Source of the DNA: Culex pipiens pallens
Lineage: Eukaryota > Arthropoda > Insecta > Diptera > Culicidae
Assembly: GCF_016801865.2 (NCBI RefSeq)
Contig: NC_068937.1
Span: forward strand, 125,026,398 to 125,090,397
Direction of reading: 5' to 3'
DNA length: 64,000 nt
The position numbers and the translations under genes were made by a program. This document shows positions 11,656-22,465 of the stretch, piece by piece. Positions within the stretch are counted from its first letter, which is position 1, and every line of letters starts with the position of its first letter. Under the pieces are notes generated by a model that saw only the letters and a program-made list of their open reading frames with translations, ran no database searches and had not been told where the DNA came from.

Positions 11656-13012
11656 TCAGCATGCCTCACCTGCCTGGAAAAGCCCGGTAAAGTTCACCAT
11701 CGAAAAAGACACGATAGAGCCGATCAGCGTTCCAAACTGAGTAAAAGCTCCAGCCCAGACCAGAGCTTTGCCGCCTTGATCGCGCAGCACGGTAACGGCT
11801 ACAACGCGAACGTAGCTCAGCAATGCTACCGAACCAACCCAGCTGACAATCTGAGGAGTAAGCATTGAGAATCCTTCTTGAAAAAGCATTTGAGAGACTT
11901 ACCACGAGGACATTTCCAATGGTGGTTCCTACCAGAGGAGGTTGTGGACGCATCAATGCCGTGATCATCGTGTACGTCGAAAATATTAACGAAATTACTG
12001 CCAGGACCTGCATCATCCGGACGGATCTGGTCTGGAGGAACATGGCCAGAAAGGCTACTACCGGGTTGGCTATCAGCACCAGGGCGGTTGAAAGGTGGTA
12101 CACTTCATTACCGTATGGGAGGCACGAGAAGGGCATCACACTTGGAGCGAATCCCCCACCAATCATGAAGATTATGCCCAAAAAAACCAACAGATAGTGG
12201 TAACTGCGTTGAGACAGTACCTTTTTAGACGGTTCATTCAATTCTGCGTTTGGTTGCTGCTTCGGTTGCTCGTAAGTGTAATCATTGCCGTCATTGACAG
12301 TCACTTGAGCGTACTCAGCGCGGCTGCGTGGGTGCTTATCAAGAATACCAAAAGCTACCGTACAAACGCCCAAGAAGATAAACACGAGCAGGAAGTACAC
12401 CGTAGAACTGAATCTCGGCGGTGGCGTTTAGCTGATAAACTCCGGAGCACCCGAATCACTCGAGTTGTTCCAAATGCACTCTTCGTTCCCTCCGACACCT
12501 TGCCCGAGTGCCACCACACTCGGAATGAACCCGCTGAATCCTTCTCCAATCAGGTACGACACCATGTAGACATCGCGGAAGCGTCCCATGTACGGCATGA
12601 ACAGAACCGGACTGGTGCAGCTGACAAGCGATGCCGTTAGGAAGCACACCAGCATGACCACGGAACGGTTCTCTCCGAAAAGGTAAGCCGTCTGGTCGTA
12701 CCAGAAGGCCATGCACACTGTGCTTACCATGTTGAGCACGAGCAGGCCATAGATTAGGTAGGAGTCCTTGCAAGCGGTCAGCTTCTGAAGGGCCAGGTAC
12801 AGTAACGGTCCCAGGTTGCCAAACTGGCTGACGACTACCAGGTGCGACGGAAGAAGCAATCCTTCGGGAGCGTTCAGAACTAGCAGAGGAAGCTGCACGA
12901 AGTTAGCATTTTGTCCGAGCACGGCACTGATCCCGAAGAGAATCGCTAGCAGATCAACCAGCGTGCTGCGGTTCCGCAGAACGTCCCGGATTGTGGTCAA
13001 GGTGAGTTTCAT
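11656..13012 (-). CDS. SLC52-family riboflavin transporter with an internal in-frame stop
   Basis: It would be a multi-pass plasma-membrane transporter for riboflavin uptake (SLC52/RFVT family, about 11 membrane segments). Coding exons are 13012-11903 and 11850-11656, joined in phase 0 (GTG|ATT), giving 434 codons plus a TGA stop. Vertebrate members have roughly 445-470. Family hallmarks I recognise: VQLPLLV and PEGLLLPSHLVVVSQFGNLG (about residues 39-68), YLIGEGFSGFIPSVVALGQG (153-172) and an N-glycosylation-rich ECIWNNSS loop (178-185). After the cytosolic linker (about 225-265) come GGGFAPSVMPFSCLPYG (285-301) and, in exon 2, SYVRV...LRDQGG (383-397). Codon 195 is TAA (12430-12428), yet homology continues in the same frame on both sides (PEFIS, stop, TPPPRFSSTVYF), so no frameshift or obvious intron explains it. 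I chose the ATG at 13012 because a tttttcttcag splice acceptor ends at 13038, leaving a 25-nt 5' leader in this exon; the upstream ATG at 13063 lies in that intron. Family assignment is firm. Whether the allele is functional is open. Confidence 0.88.
11851..11902 (-). other. 52-bp intron of the transporter gene
   Basis: On the minus strand the donor is GTG|GTAAGTC and the acceptor CTCCTCAG|ATTGTC, both consensus. Removing these 52 bases joins GNVLV to IVSWVGS and restores the family C-terminus. Without removal the frame continues into unrelated residues. Confidence 0.85.
12428..12430 (-). other. premature TAA stop inside the transporter (codon 195)
   Basis: Reading the minus strand: gagtttatcagc-TAA-acgccaccgccgagattc. 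Residues on both sides align with the family's loop before the sixth-region membrane segment, so the codon was presumably a sense codon. One base change from TAC/TAT (Tyr), CAA (Gln), AAA (Lys) or GAA (Glu) would give TAA. The 3' context (TAA followed by A) is not a known leaky readthrough context. Confidence 0.85.
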
Positions 13013-13037
13013 TGCACGGCTGGAGACGAACTGAGTT
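13013..13037 (-). other. 5' untranslated leader part and splice acceptor of the transporter
   Basis: On the minus strand a pyrimidine-rich tttttcttcag ends at 13038. The next 25 nt lead to GTGCAATGAAA with the chosen ATG. This implies at least one upstream non-coding exon, which I could not locate in the AT-rich sequence beyond 13040. Confidence 0.5.
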
Positions 13038-16021
13038 CTGAAGAAAAATTCAATTGCTTGCAAATTGATAAGATAGTGTTTAAATCGGTAGACGAATGCT
13101 GGTTATAGGGAATCCCAAACAACAATACATTACACATTGAAACCTACCTCAACAAAATTTTGAAATGTGTCTTCCTAACAAATCTACTGCAGAAAAGATA
13201 GCTTATCAATTTGAGTGACAGTTTTATTCAAACACTGAATTTAACCTGATATGACATCCACTAATTAGGATTTTTTGTGCTTTTGCAAATAATAATGTGA
13301 TAACTGCATCACATTACCACAAACTCAATTACCAATTATGCCATTGTCACCATATTTTGCGATCCAAAATTTTAATAGTTCAAGCGGAAATCAAACTATC
13401 TATCGATTAGGAAACTTGAAACAACACACGCCGCTTAGCAAATCTAATTACTGCAACATCCGAACCAGCATTGCCATCTATTCCACCTGTTTGTGTGTGT
13501 CACCGAATGAAAATGCCAATGAATGTCTAAAGTGCACAAATCGCATTCGATTACCGAAGCCCGGAATCCTGACAGCAATAGCTATAATCAGTACTGTCAG
13601 AGAACCACCCCCCCCCCCCCCCCACCGTTTTTGTGCCCCACACCGATAGCAATCTACCTGAACTTGCAGAACATATGTGTGCGACAAGGTGGGCGCGGCA
13701 GGTAGCATATTGCTCACACCCTGGGTAGCACTATACTGGCATTATTGCGGCTCGGTTGCAGTGTACTGAGCGTACCTGACGTAAATCGAGGGAAAATTTC
13801 CGAGCTGTTAATTATACATTAGCATGCTGGAAGCCGGAGCGTTATTATGTCTGCACCAGTTCTGGTGTGAACAAAGATGTGTTGGTGTGGCTGTGCACAC
13901 TTTATACGTGTGCCAAAGAGGGAGCTCTTTCTCACTTTATTTTGTGTTGTTACTTTTTCCTGATTTTAGAGATTGCCATAATTTTTTTAAGATGATATTG
14001 AATCATATGAACACATCTCATCGACCAAGGTTGGAAATCTACAGAATCTCTTCTGGGCAATAAAACATCACCACCAAAAACATCGATGAGCGAATGATTT
14101 GTTCGTGGATTCTACTGTTATTTCTCCTAACTTTTCGCAAAGTTTACAAATATGATCGAAATTCCACGTTAAAGGTTCGTTCACTTTCATATTTCCTTTT
14201 AGTGAGTGCTCAGTGATTTTTTCAAAAAGTCGTCTATTGCTGGAATCAAGTAAAAAATAAAAAATCGTCACCTGCCCCTATGTTTTTAAAGATATAGTAC
14301 AAAGAAGGCACAGCCTCCCGTCACCAGGTAAACTCATATCGTTCTTTAGCCTATATCGTCCCATTACCCATCGCAGCTGACACAAACTATTTTCACACTT
14401 TGTTGGGCACACGTCGTCGTCCTTCCGACGTGCTCTCGTGTCAGGATCGAATCTGCTCTGGTGGTACGTGCAGCTAGAACACGTGAAAAGGTAATGTACA
14501 CCCAAATTGGGATTTCATTCAAAGGTCATTGCAAAACTGGCCAAATCCAACGGATTTGTTAGATCAAATTTCTAGTTTAAAAAAAAAGAAAAACATATGT
14601 TATACCATAATTTCCAAAAACACTTTGAGTGTATCTTGACAAGATTGCAATATCCAAGCAACCGTAGAAAACGGTCTCCCATGATGTAAACTTAATTTTC
14701 CAATGGTAACTGTGACGCCAACTTGGAGCTCGATTTCGCGCAACGTTGCCTTCTTATTCGCGAGAATCAGCCGAGGGTCCTCCCAGGAAAGTTACTTAAC
14801 CCGCCGTGATTTGCTATTTTCCCGGACAGTTACTGGGAACACCTGGGAAATGTGGGCGTGAAAGTACTATAGTGATAAATAGTGGGCATTGGCAGTCGTC
14901 AGTGACAAGAAGACTGATTCGTTGTTGTTGTCCTAAATTAAGTATTATCACACTTCAATAAACCTTGTTTTAAAACTTGCCAAAACGCATGTTTTTTCTA
15001 GAAGACACCTATTGTTGACTCAACAACACTTTGACGTTCGATTACAGTTTTCAACGGCATTTTGAACTGAAAAAGTTTAGCAGAAAGATTTTTAGTGTGG
15101 TATACTTGAAAAAATTCACGATCCACATTTACCCCAGTTTGACCAATTAGAAGCAAGTTTTTGACTGTGGGGTTTCTATGCAGAAAGGTCCACCTACCCT
15201 TGTTCCTCCATTGCATTTCCACAGCATCGACCCAGAACGGGTCAAGCCCCAAGGTCCTGGTTGCCAGCTAATTAGTGCCACTTCAAAACCTGCCAATAAT
15301 TCCACGACCGTGACGTGATGCCAGGGCTTAGCGGACCCCGCGGGTTACTTGGCACCTGTCGCACCGGACTGGAAACAGTCCTTTCGCCAGGAATTTCACG
15401 GTATGGCAGACAATCGAGTCGAATCGTCAACCAGTCCTTGTATGCATCACTGGCCACACCGCCGTGGCGTTGAAGGAATGCAGCTACGGTTGATCCCCAT
15501 TGTTTAATCGGTTTTCCGAAAGTGTGGATTAGCGCATTTTAAAAAGTAACACTCTGTCACTTTTCAATTCGTCTTTGTCAACCTAACGGATCACCGATTG
15601 AAAATGGTTGTATTATAAGGTGCCAAACTAGCTGGGTCGAACTGTACGCTCCTTCGTTGACAACCTGAACCAAATCAAAAGGGGTGGATTGAAGGCTCGA
15701 TGGCCAAGGCAAAGGGGGTTACGTAACTCAATTATACAATTATTCAATCGAATTGACGATGAGGCCTCCGGTTAACCTTAGACGTTAAGCACAGATTGTG
15801 AATGGATCATGAAGCGTTTGATGTAGGTTATATACGGTGTGGTGACGCGCCTCATGTTTGGGGAATGTGGTTTCGAGATTACTGAACCTGCTATTTGTAT
15901 ATTTGATGTCATTGTTACAATGAATACTTTAAGATAAAAGTGGAGCACATTTCTCGTCGACGCTTTTACATTATGAGTCTTGAATTTAGGGTATATAAAT
16001 ATAATAAGTTGGTGTTAGTGT
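13038..16021. other. intergenic, no gene seen; poly-C tract; LTR-like stretch
   Basis: No exon is recognised. A 16-base C-run lies at 13608-13623. The stretch 14640-14975, ending in ctaaattaagtattatcaca and cttcaataaacctt, has the look of a retroelement LTR (U3-like body, AATAAA near the end). I found neither a second LTR nor a target duplication, so I do not call it as an element. The two short minus-strand frames at 14998-15457 are unassigned. Confidence 0.4.
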
Positions 16022-16395
16022 GTCACGCTACACAGAAAAAAAATTAATGGTAATATTACATCTGGGAAGGGGTACAGTGAAACCTCTTTTTACGCGGTGG
16101 CGTTACGCTTTTTATTTCGACGATTTCTCTGGAATGACAAAACTTTTTTGCAATCTTTTAAAAGCAATTTGTAGGTTTTGTTCATATCTACAAAACATTT
16201 TTTGAAGCATGCAAAAATATTGTATGGTTTTAGAGAAATTAACGAAATATAAAGCGTAACACCACCGCGTTAAAACAGGTTTCACTGTACATCTTTTATG
16301 TCAGAAAAAATGTTTAATATTACCTCAGAAAATGAGTAAAATTACCACATAAAAGGTTAAAACTTACATCAAATAATGTATAAATTTACTACATA
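16022..16395. mobile_element. host MITE of the CACAGAAAAAAA type, interrupted by a second MITE
   Basis: It begins gctacacagaaaaaaaatta, then ggtaatattacatctgggaa. It resumes after the insertion with catcttttatgtcagaaaaa and gtaatattac-like motifs to about 16395. An uninterrupted relative at 46331 has ctgggaaaaagtacatcttt in place of the insertion. The right terminus is unclear. Confidence 0.6.
16075..16287. mobile_element. 213-bp MITE nested in another MITE (CAGTGAAACC ends, TA duplication)
   Basis: The left end is TA-CAGTGAAACCTCTTTTTACG and the right end ...AACAGGTTTCACTG-TA. The inverted arms extend about 40 bp (CGCGGTGGCGTTACGCTTT against AAAGCGTAACACCACCGCG). TA duplicates lie at 16073-16074 and 16288-16289. 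The paralogous unfilled site at 46370-46371 (aaaaagTAcatcttt) confirms both borders. No transposase is present. Confidence 0.85.
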
Positions 16396-16405
16396 TAATG
16401 ATACA

Positions 16406-16688
16406 TTTTCCCCATATTTTTCGATAATTTGCGACCTGAAACGGTGATGAGATGGAAATTTGGTGTCAAAGGGACTTCTATGTAAAATTGACGCCCGATT
16501 GATGGTGTACTCCAAATTCCAAAAAAAAAAAACGTATTTTTCATCGAAAAATACATTAACATTTTTAAAACTCTGCCTTTTTTCTTTAATTAACTGTCCA
16601 AAAAATTGCACATGCTATTTTAAGATTTAAGGTTGGAAGGTTAAGTTGCGTCTTTCAATTACGAAAATTTCGGTACCCAACATGTATA
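16406..16688 (+). repeat. dispersed repeat related to the 59.5-kb MITE, left part
   Basis: The stretch ggtgatgagatggaaatttg, gtgtcaaagggacttctatg, aaaattgacgcccgat and cgtatttttcatcgaaaaa parallels 59709-59818 closely. It continues to tcggtacccaacatgta, where the TIR element at 16689 interrupts it. Downstream it resumes at 17617 and parallels 26480-26720. Confidence 0.65.
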
Positions 16689-17614
16689 CCGTAAACCGGG
16701 GTGACTTTGATAGGATTTCAATTTGTTTTTGGAATATTTTCCACCAGGTAAGGTTTTTCTCAAGATTATTATTTTTAAAACATGTACTGGGGTAGACCAC
16801 ACAAAGTCCATGCACTATTTCGGAAAAAAAGTTTTTTCAATAATGTTTAGAAAAATAGTTACGTTAAAAATTCTTAGTTTAAATTCCGGGGTGACTTTGA
16901 TAGTCATAGTTTTTCTTGTTAAAATCACATTTAAGATGTTCAAACTTCATTTGTACGCTAAATGTACCATCACTAAAGTAGCTGATATAGTTTTTAAGAA
17001 AAAAAAAAAACAATGTTTATATTTAGTTAACTAAGTGTATAAGCTTTTAAGCAAAACACATATAAATTTTAGGTAAAATTGTTAAAAAGTCGGAATTTTG
17101 CCTGAAATTTGTTAAAACTAGTTTTGTTTATAAAATTATTGATTGATATTGCAATTTATACTGAATTCGAAGCACGAATCACAAGTTTTCACATTTTACA
17201 TGAAATTTGTTCAACTGAAATTGCCTATAAATTTAGAGAGTTTTTATAATTGTGTTTCAAAAACACATATTATTTATTTTTTACAATCTTTTTTTTTAGT
17301 GGAAAATTGTCCAAAGAATCCGAAAATTCGTTCCGTTTTCCGATTAAAAATCATGTTCATTGAGAAAATCATGACACTTTGAGAAGTTTAAAATAATGAC
17401 TTTCATCAACATTTTCTTAACTATAGTTAACTAACTTTTTAAACCTGTCAAATTTTTTTGAAAAGTTCTTCTTGAGGTACTTTGAACACTTCTCTACCAC
17501 GGTCAGTATGTTTCTAAACCATTCCTTACGTATTTTAATTGTACTCTTCATTTTGCGGAAAAATCGCAAACCTATCAAAGTCACCCCGGCTATCAAAGTC
17601 ACCCCGTTTTACGG
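16689..17614. mobile_element. 926-bp TIR element, CCGTAAACCGGGGTGACTTT ends, TA duplication
   Basis: The left end is TA-CCGTAAACCGGGGTGACTTT followed by GATAG, and the right end is its complement, ...CAAAGTCACCCCGTTTTACGG-TA. TA copies lie at 16687-16688 and 17615-17616. The 16-mer CGGGGTGACTTTGATA is present four times as subterminal repeats: direct at 16697 and 16887, inverted at 17573 and 17591. The unfilled relative at 26491-26500 (tgtaTAggtc) fixes the borders exactly. The interior is AT-rich with no transposase frame. TA duplication suggests Tc1/mariner mobilisation, but the superfamily is inferred. Confidence 0.85.
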
Positions 17615-17616
17615 TA

Positions 17617-18130
17617 GGTCATCAGTTTTAGCAGTTTTAGTGAAAAAAATTGATTTTTACCCATTTTCGTAATTTTCCCGTTTTTGCGCGCGGCGCTTCG
17701 AAAAACCCAATTTTTATGGTAAAAAATCATTTCTCCGAAATGTGTTAATGGATATTCGCAATTTTTTTATATGTTATGTAAAATATTACAAGGAATCAGG
17801 GAAAAATATTTTCAGGCATAAAGGGCTCTTTGGTCCCGAGACTTTGAAATCAGCAAATGAAATTTTCATAGGACCTTTTTAAAATATTTAGCTAGTTTTT
17901 TTGGACCTCAACATAGTCCAACTAATAACCTTTCTTTTGGATTGTGGCGCTCCAAAATTGGTTCAACCGTTCCGGAAATATTTGGTTTTTGCGAAAATCG
18001 ACAAAACGCAATTTTATGGATCACCCTATTTCGGATTGGACCACCCTGATCGCCAAACAAAAAAATACGGGTCTAAACAATAAATTCACTCTCGGTGACT
18101 CGATGATAGTCAAGAAAAAAAATTAAAGAG
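17617..18130 (+). repeat. dispersed repeat, right part after the nested element
   Basis: ggtcatcagttttagcagtt and gttttagtgaaaaaaattg onwards continues the repeat broken at 16688. It parallels 26497-26720, where the copy is uninterrupted at this point. Confidence 0.6.
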
Positions 18131-20154
18131 TGAGATAATGTTAAATCTAAGATTTGAGTTGACAAATTCTTTATAAAAGAATCAAAGTGTTCTTACAGCT
18201 TACTTTTCTTCTGAAATAAAATTTGAAAGTGTTGTAACACTATCGACGATCGACCATCATTTTTTTATAATTCATTATAATTCATCAGTCACCTTAAAAA
18301 GTTGATGGTTCTGTTAGGCGAAAACAGATTTTAGAATTCGGCTAACAAAAAAAAACAGCTAACAAAATTCGTTTCAGCTGAACGCATCAACGAAAGGTCG
18401 CTGCTGCTGATTATGATGGATCTAGTCCAGTGCCGTTGACGAAACGGCAACCAAAAATCACAAAATGCAAAATAAAATCTGCACGATTCGTGAATAAAAA
18501 ATGTGTTCTATAGTGGAAACTCTCGGCAGGGTCACATTGAGATTATCCCTGCAAGTGCTTGGTTTTCAATATGTGTAAGAAGCCTTTTGGCTTCTGCTTT
18601 GGTTTTAATAAACAAATATTGTATTACACATTCCACTTTTACCTCAAAAAGTATGTAAATTTATATATTTAAAATTGTTCATAATTTGAATTTAAACTTT
18701 TCAATTTAGTTCTTCCAAATTTACACTTATTTCATTGTAAAAAATATTTGAAATCGGGAAGTATTGAAACATGCAAGGGATAACCGCCCAGACGGAACCT
18801 TCCAGCAGGGTTAATCAGGTCGGAAAGGAAAGAGGGTGGTTCCAGAAGACTACGCGCCGCCGGGCAAGCACCGGAGCATCCGACAATTGTTTCCGCAATT
18901 TACTTTGCATATTACTTTTAAATTATCCTCGGGGCAGAGCAGAAGCAAAAACTAGGAACCTTCCGCCCAGGTAGAAGGGAAACCTTCCAAATGATGAACC
19001 ACCCTCCCACATTTTCTTGGGTGGTTCATTTCGTGGAAGTCTAGGGCAGAGAGGATGGCCGTCGTCGCCGGGAAGGTCTCTAATTTTTGACTTGCTTGAT
19101 TACAAGGTACGAAACGGAGCACCTTGATGATGGAAAGGGGGAGGGCAAAACTTTACACGGCTCTGGTTCTGGGAAGACAGCGCAATGGGCTGATGAGCAT
19201 AATCAACGGTTTCTAAAATCATGGTTATTGCTGGTGAAATATTCAGGCAATATAAAATTCGTGCCTCGGTTAGTATAACGAGCGCACGGTGCACCTACGC
19301 TGACAGTGATGGAAATTCACTGTATTCCTTAAATATATTTTTTTAAATGTTTTCAAAGAAGAGTTGGATTCAACTTGAGAACTATATAAAATAAAAAAAA
19401 ATCTAAGATTGATATTTTCCATCTCGTCCAAACACTTCCCGATACTCAATTTAAAGTAGAATAAACGCAAATTTCTCCCAACCTTACTCTTAAACTCGGG
19501 AGGAGAAAAGTGTGCCTGCAGCTGACGAGTCTTCGCCGGCTTCTCACAAGCAGATACCGTTTTGAAGGTTGATTTAAAATTTTCGATATGATGATAGGAA
19601 CCGTACGCCGTCGTGAAGGTGAGCGACGAAGGCAGAGAAATAAAAGTTATGGTTTTATGATAATTTTTTGGGGGAGCTTATTATTATTGGGGAGGCTTTA
19701 AGTGCATTTCTAAGGCATCGTGAATGTACGAAGGGAAATGTAAAGTACCTCAAATTATGAGTTTATGTTTATTTGATTCGTTACAGTCTGACGAAATGAT
19801 GATTAGATTATTTTTTTTGGTAAATTTGAATACTTAGTAATAACGTTAATCAAAACCATTGCCCTCGTTAACAAAAATTATATAATTTGGATATCATACA
19901 CAAAATTCTCCAAATCAAGTGAAATTGATCTAGAAAATTCATGATTTGTTGTCTTCGAATAATCTTGTTATTATGGTTTTTGTACTAATCAATATGGTAT
20001 TTAATATTCTACTTATTAATTTATATTTACTATGTTCTAGGTTTTAATCAAAACCATAAAAACTAATTTAAATTTGTCTCAGCTAATTTGATTAAATAAA
20101 TATGAATGCAAGAGGTTAGGCACCACAAAAACAAATCTTGTAAAATTGAAGGCA

Positions 20155-20155
<1 letters not shown>
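18131..20155. other. intergenic, no gene seen; possible solo LTR at 18312-18630
   Basis: The segment from TGTTAGGCGAAAACAG to ...AATAAACAAATATTGTATTACA has a TG...CA frame and a late AATAAA, as in an LTR. No matching second LTR, internal region or 5-bp target duplication was found. The remainder has no recognisable exon. Confidence 0.35.
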
Positions 20156-20185
<30 letters not shown>

Positions 20186-20243
20186 TGTATGTATGTATGT
20201 ATGCATGTATGTATGTATGTATGTATGTATGTATGTATGTATG
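20156..20243. repeat. ATGT tetranucleotide microsatellite
   Basis: About 88 bp of tatg/atgt units with a single interruption (atgc) near 20203. The Tyr-Ile-His-Thr and Met-Tyr-Val-Cys repeat frames across it on both strands are artefacts of the tract. Confidence 0.95.
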
Positions 20244-21201
20244 ATCTCCATACCTGTTCACCCACGTGCATATGTTTTTTTTGCACGAATTTTAGTGCTG
20301 CAAATACCGGTCCATACAATAAAATGGTTACCCTCTCCCCTCCCCCAAAGCACCAGAAATTTGTAGCGGGTGAGAGACACTTTGCATAGACGCCCTTGCT
20401 CCCATCACGTCACTAAAAGTATGGAGCGACGAGAAATTAGTAAGAATTCCCCCTCAGTCGAACCATCACAAGAGAAGAAGGCAATCCACAACTCACAACG
20501 AACGACCAAGGGAACACCCTACCGCGTATATAGTAAGATTGGCGTGGTTCTTGTTAAAACTTAGTGCAGCGAAAATACTTTTGCAAATTTGTTTTCTTGA
20601 GTTGCTAAAATGGATAGAACACAGCATCAAACAAAAAAAAACTCATAAAAAAGGTTTTTACAAAACATATAATTTTGTTTAAAAAAAGATGAGATTTTTT
20701 TTCTTAAATTAATTTGATTTGCATTTTTTGAAAGAATAATTAATAACTTCGCAAAACAGTGAAAAGTTTGAGCATGATAAGATTTTAATCAAAATTACAA
20801 AGCTTCAACAAAGATTAGAAATTAAAAAGAAATTAGATCGATTATTTTTTTCAACACATACACATACTTTAAACAAAACAAGACTTAAAAATTTTGATAA
20901 ATAATTAAGTTCATTTTTAAGCGTTTCGTAATTGAACAAGATATTTTTGAATGTCTTTCTTAAAATCACATTTTTGACACAATAATAAATATTTATTTAA
21001 AAATAAACAGAATAGTTGATACTGTGGATTTAACTTCAGGAAAATTTTGAAAATACTGAGAAGAACCATTAATCAATCAGAATATGTTTCAACGTGATAG
21101 AAAAAAAAAAGGCAGCCATGAAAAAACTAAATCGTTACCATGAATAAACATAGCATGAGCAGTAAATATATATTTTTTCGTAACGTTTCTCATGCATCAA
21201 A
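20244..21201. other. intergenic, no gene seen
   Basis: AT-rich sequence with no exon, RNA gene or clear transposon terminus recognised. Confidence 0.45.
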
Positions 21202-21628
21202 ATAGTAGTTTATGCAACAAGTTGAAAAAAGAGGATTTTTTCAGCACGAGTCGTACATTTATCCAACGAGGTTCACCGAGTTGGATAAATACGACGAGTG
21301 CTGAAAAAATCAAGTTTTGCAACGAGTTCCATACAACATTTTTTGCAATTTCGAAAAACACCCATTGAGTGAAATTTTAAGTCGAATTTTCATGTATTTT
21401 GTCAACAAATCGTTTAAATCAAAAAAATGTTGAAAAGTGTTACTTTTCAAAAACAAGTGCTGAAAAGTGTTACTTTTCGAAACAAGTGCTGAAAAGTTCA
21501 ACTTTTCAGCATTTATTTTGAAAAGTGTTGCTATTCGATTCTGTTATTTTTGGAACAGAAAAGTAGGCTATTTCGTCGTTCAAGAATGACAGGAAAAGTA
21601 AGTAGTTTCACGACATAATTGCAAAAAA
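21202..21628 (+). repeat. family A hairpin-array repeat, near full-length copy
   Basis: It starts atagtagtttatgcaacaag, carries the hairpin at about 21234-21311 (cagcacgagtcgtacattta ... cgacgagtgctgaaaaaatc), then the gcaatttcgaaaaacaccca block and the tgctgaaaagtt / aacttttcagca hairpins, and ends cataattgcaaaaa. It carries an extra duplication of the aaaacaagtgctgaaaagtg block near 21450-21490. I use this copy to define the plus orientation of the family. Confidence 0.8.
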
Positions 21629-22255
21629 TATATAATTAAACGAAACATAAGTAAAAAGGAAAGTCCTCACCGGGAAAATGTTTTGCAATCCAGAATAATT
21701 CATAACAAACTTGTAAAACTGCAGGCAATATGCTACCAAAAATCAATGAAAAGCACTCAAAACCAAGCAATCATGGAATCATAGAATAGCTATAAGCAAA
21801 AAATGCAATAAACAAACATCAATTTCAGTGGCTTCAAAGGATACTTCGTCTGCCAGGTCAATCGGACGAGAACCGCGTTCTCACTTCTTCAATCTGAAAC
21901 GCCTTCATCAATGGCATCAGCCTGCAGGAGAAAAAAAAGAACCAATAGACGACGGTTTGGAACCGATACCTGGCTGATTTGAGTCCTTGTAGCGAAGCAA
22001 AAAAAACGAAAATCCAGTTCCCCACAGCAATGTGCAACGTGTCTGTGGCCAGCACACCAAGACAATCAGCCATCGAGCCACTTAGAGCTACCACTCGGAA
22101 AAGGCCCTGGCGAGCCACGTGCTTTAGATTCCGGGATCGGTAGCTTTCTGGAAGGAGCAGGCATAGGGATTACAATCCGGCCGTGATTTCAGTCATGCTG
22201 AGCAAACGTTTTGCCTGCTGAATATAGAAAACTCAAAAAAAAAAATAATTTACTT
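21629..22255. other. intergenic, no gene seen
   Basis: The minus-strand open frame at 21858-22118 (86 residues, hydrophobic in its second half) shows no family I recognise and no clear splice partner. It is left uncalled. Confidence 0.4.
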
Positions 22256-22465
22256 CACACGGAAAAGATGAACCACATGTAAACTCAGTTGAGGTAAATT
22301 TAAGATTCACGTAAACTCACGCGTAAAATTATTTTTTACATTTATTATTTTTTGCATTTAAAATTAAAAAAAAGTAAAATTATTTTTTGCATTTAAATTT
22401 AAATGTTTAATGACGTGCAAAAGTGTTATATCATAAATGATGTAACATTCGTTTTTTTTTGTGTG
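22256..22465. mobile_element. 210-bp MITE with CACACGGAAAA ends
   Basis: The left end is CACACGGAAAAGATG and the right end ...CGTTTTTTTTTGTGTG, short imperfect inverted repeats. Inside, aaattattttttgcatttaa occurs twice (about 22323-22350 in variant form and 22377-22400). No coding capacity. The target duplication is not resolved. Confidence 0.5.

Noticed and set aside
12428..12500. A short intron removing the premature stop of the transporter
   Set aside because: Candidate GT/AG pairs (for example gtgtcgg ... tttatcag) would delete the conserved glycosylated loop and do not preserve a good frame.
12095..12640. 181-residue plus-strand open frame
   Set aside because: Exact antisense shadow of the transporter exon; no domain of its own.
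13013..13063. Upstream ATG at 13063 as the transporter start
   Set aside because: It lies mostly in what looks like an intron; a good acceptor ends at 13038, and the added 17 residues are not family-like.
14640..14975. LTR of a retrotransposon
   Set aside because: LTR-like look and late AATAAA, but no partner LTR, primer-binding site or target duplication was found.
18312..18632. Solo LTR (TG...CA)
   Set aside because: No matching 5-bp duplication; kept only as a note in the intergenic entry.
20063..20389. Open frames of repeated Tyr-Ile-His-Thr or Met-Tyr-Val-Cys
   Set aside because: Products of the ATGT microsatellite on both strands.
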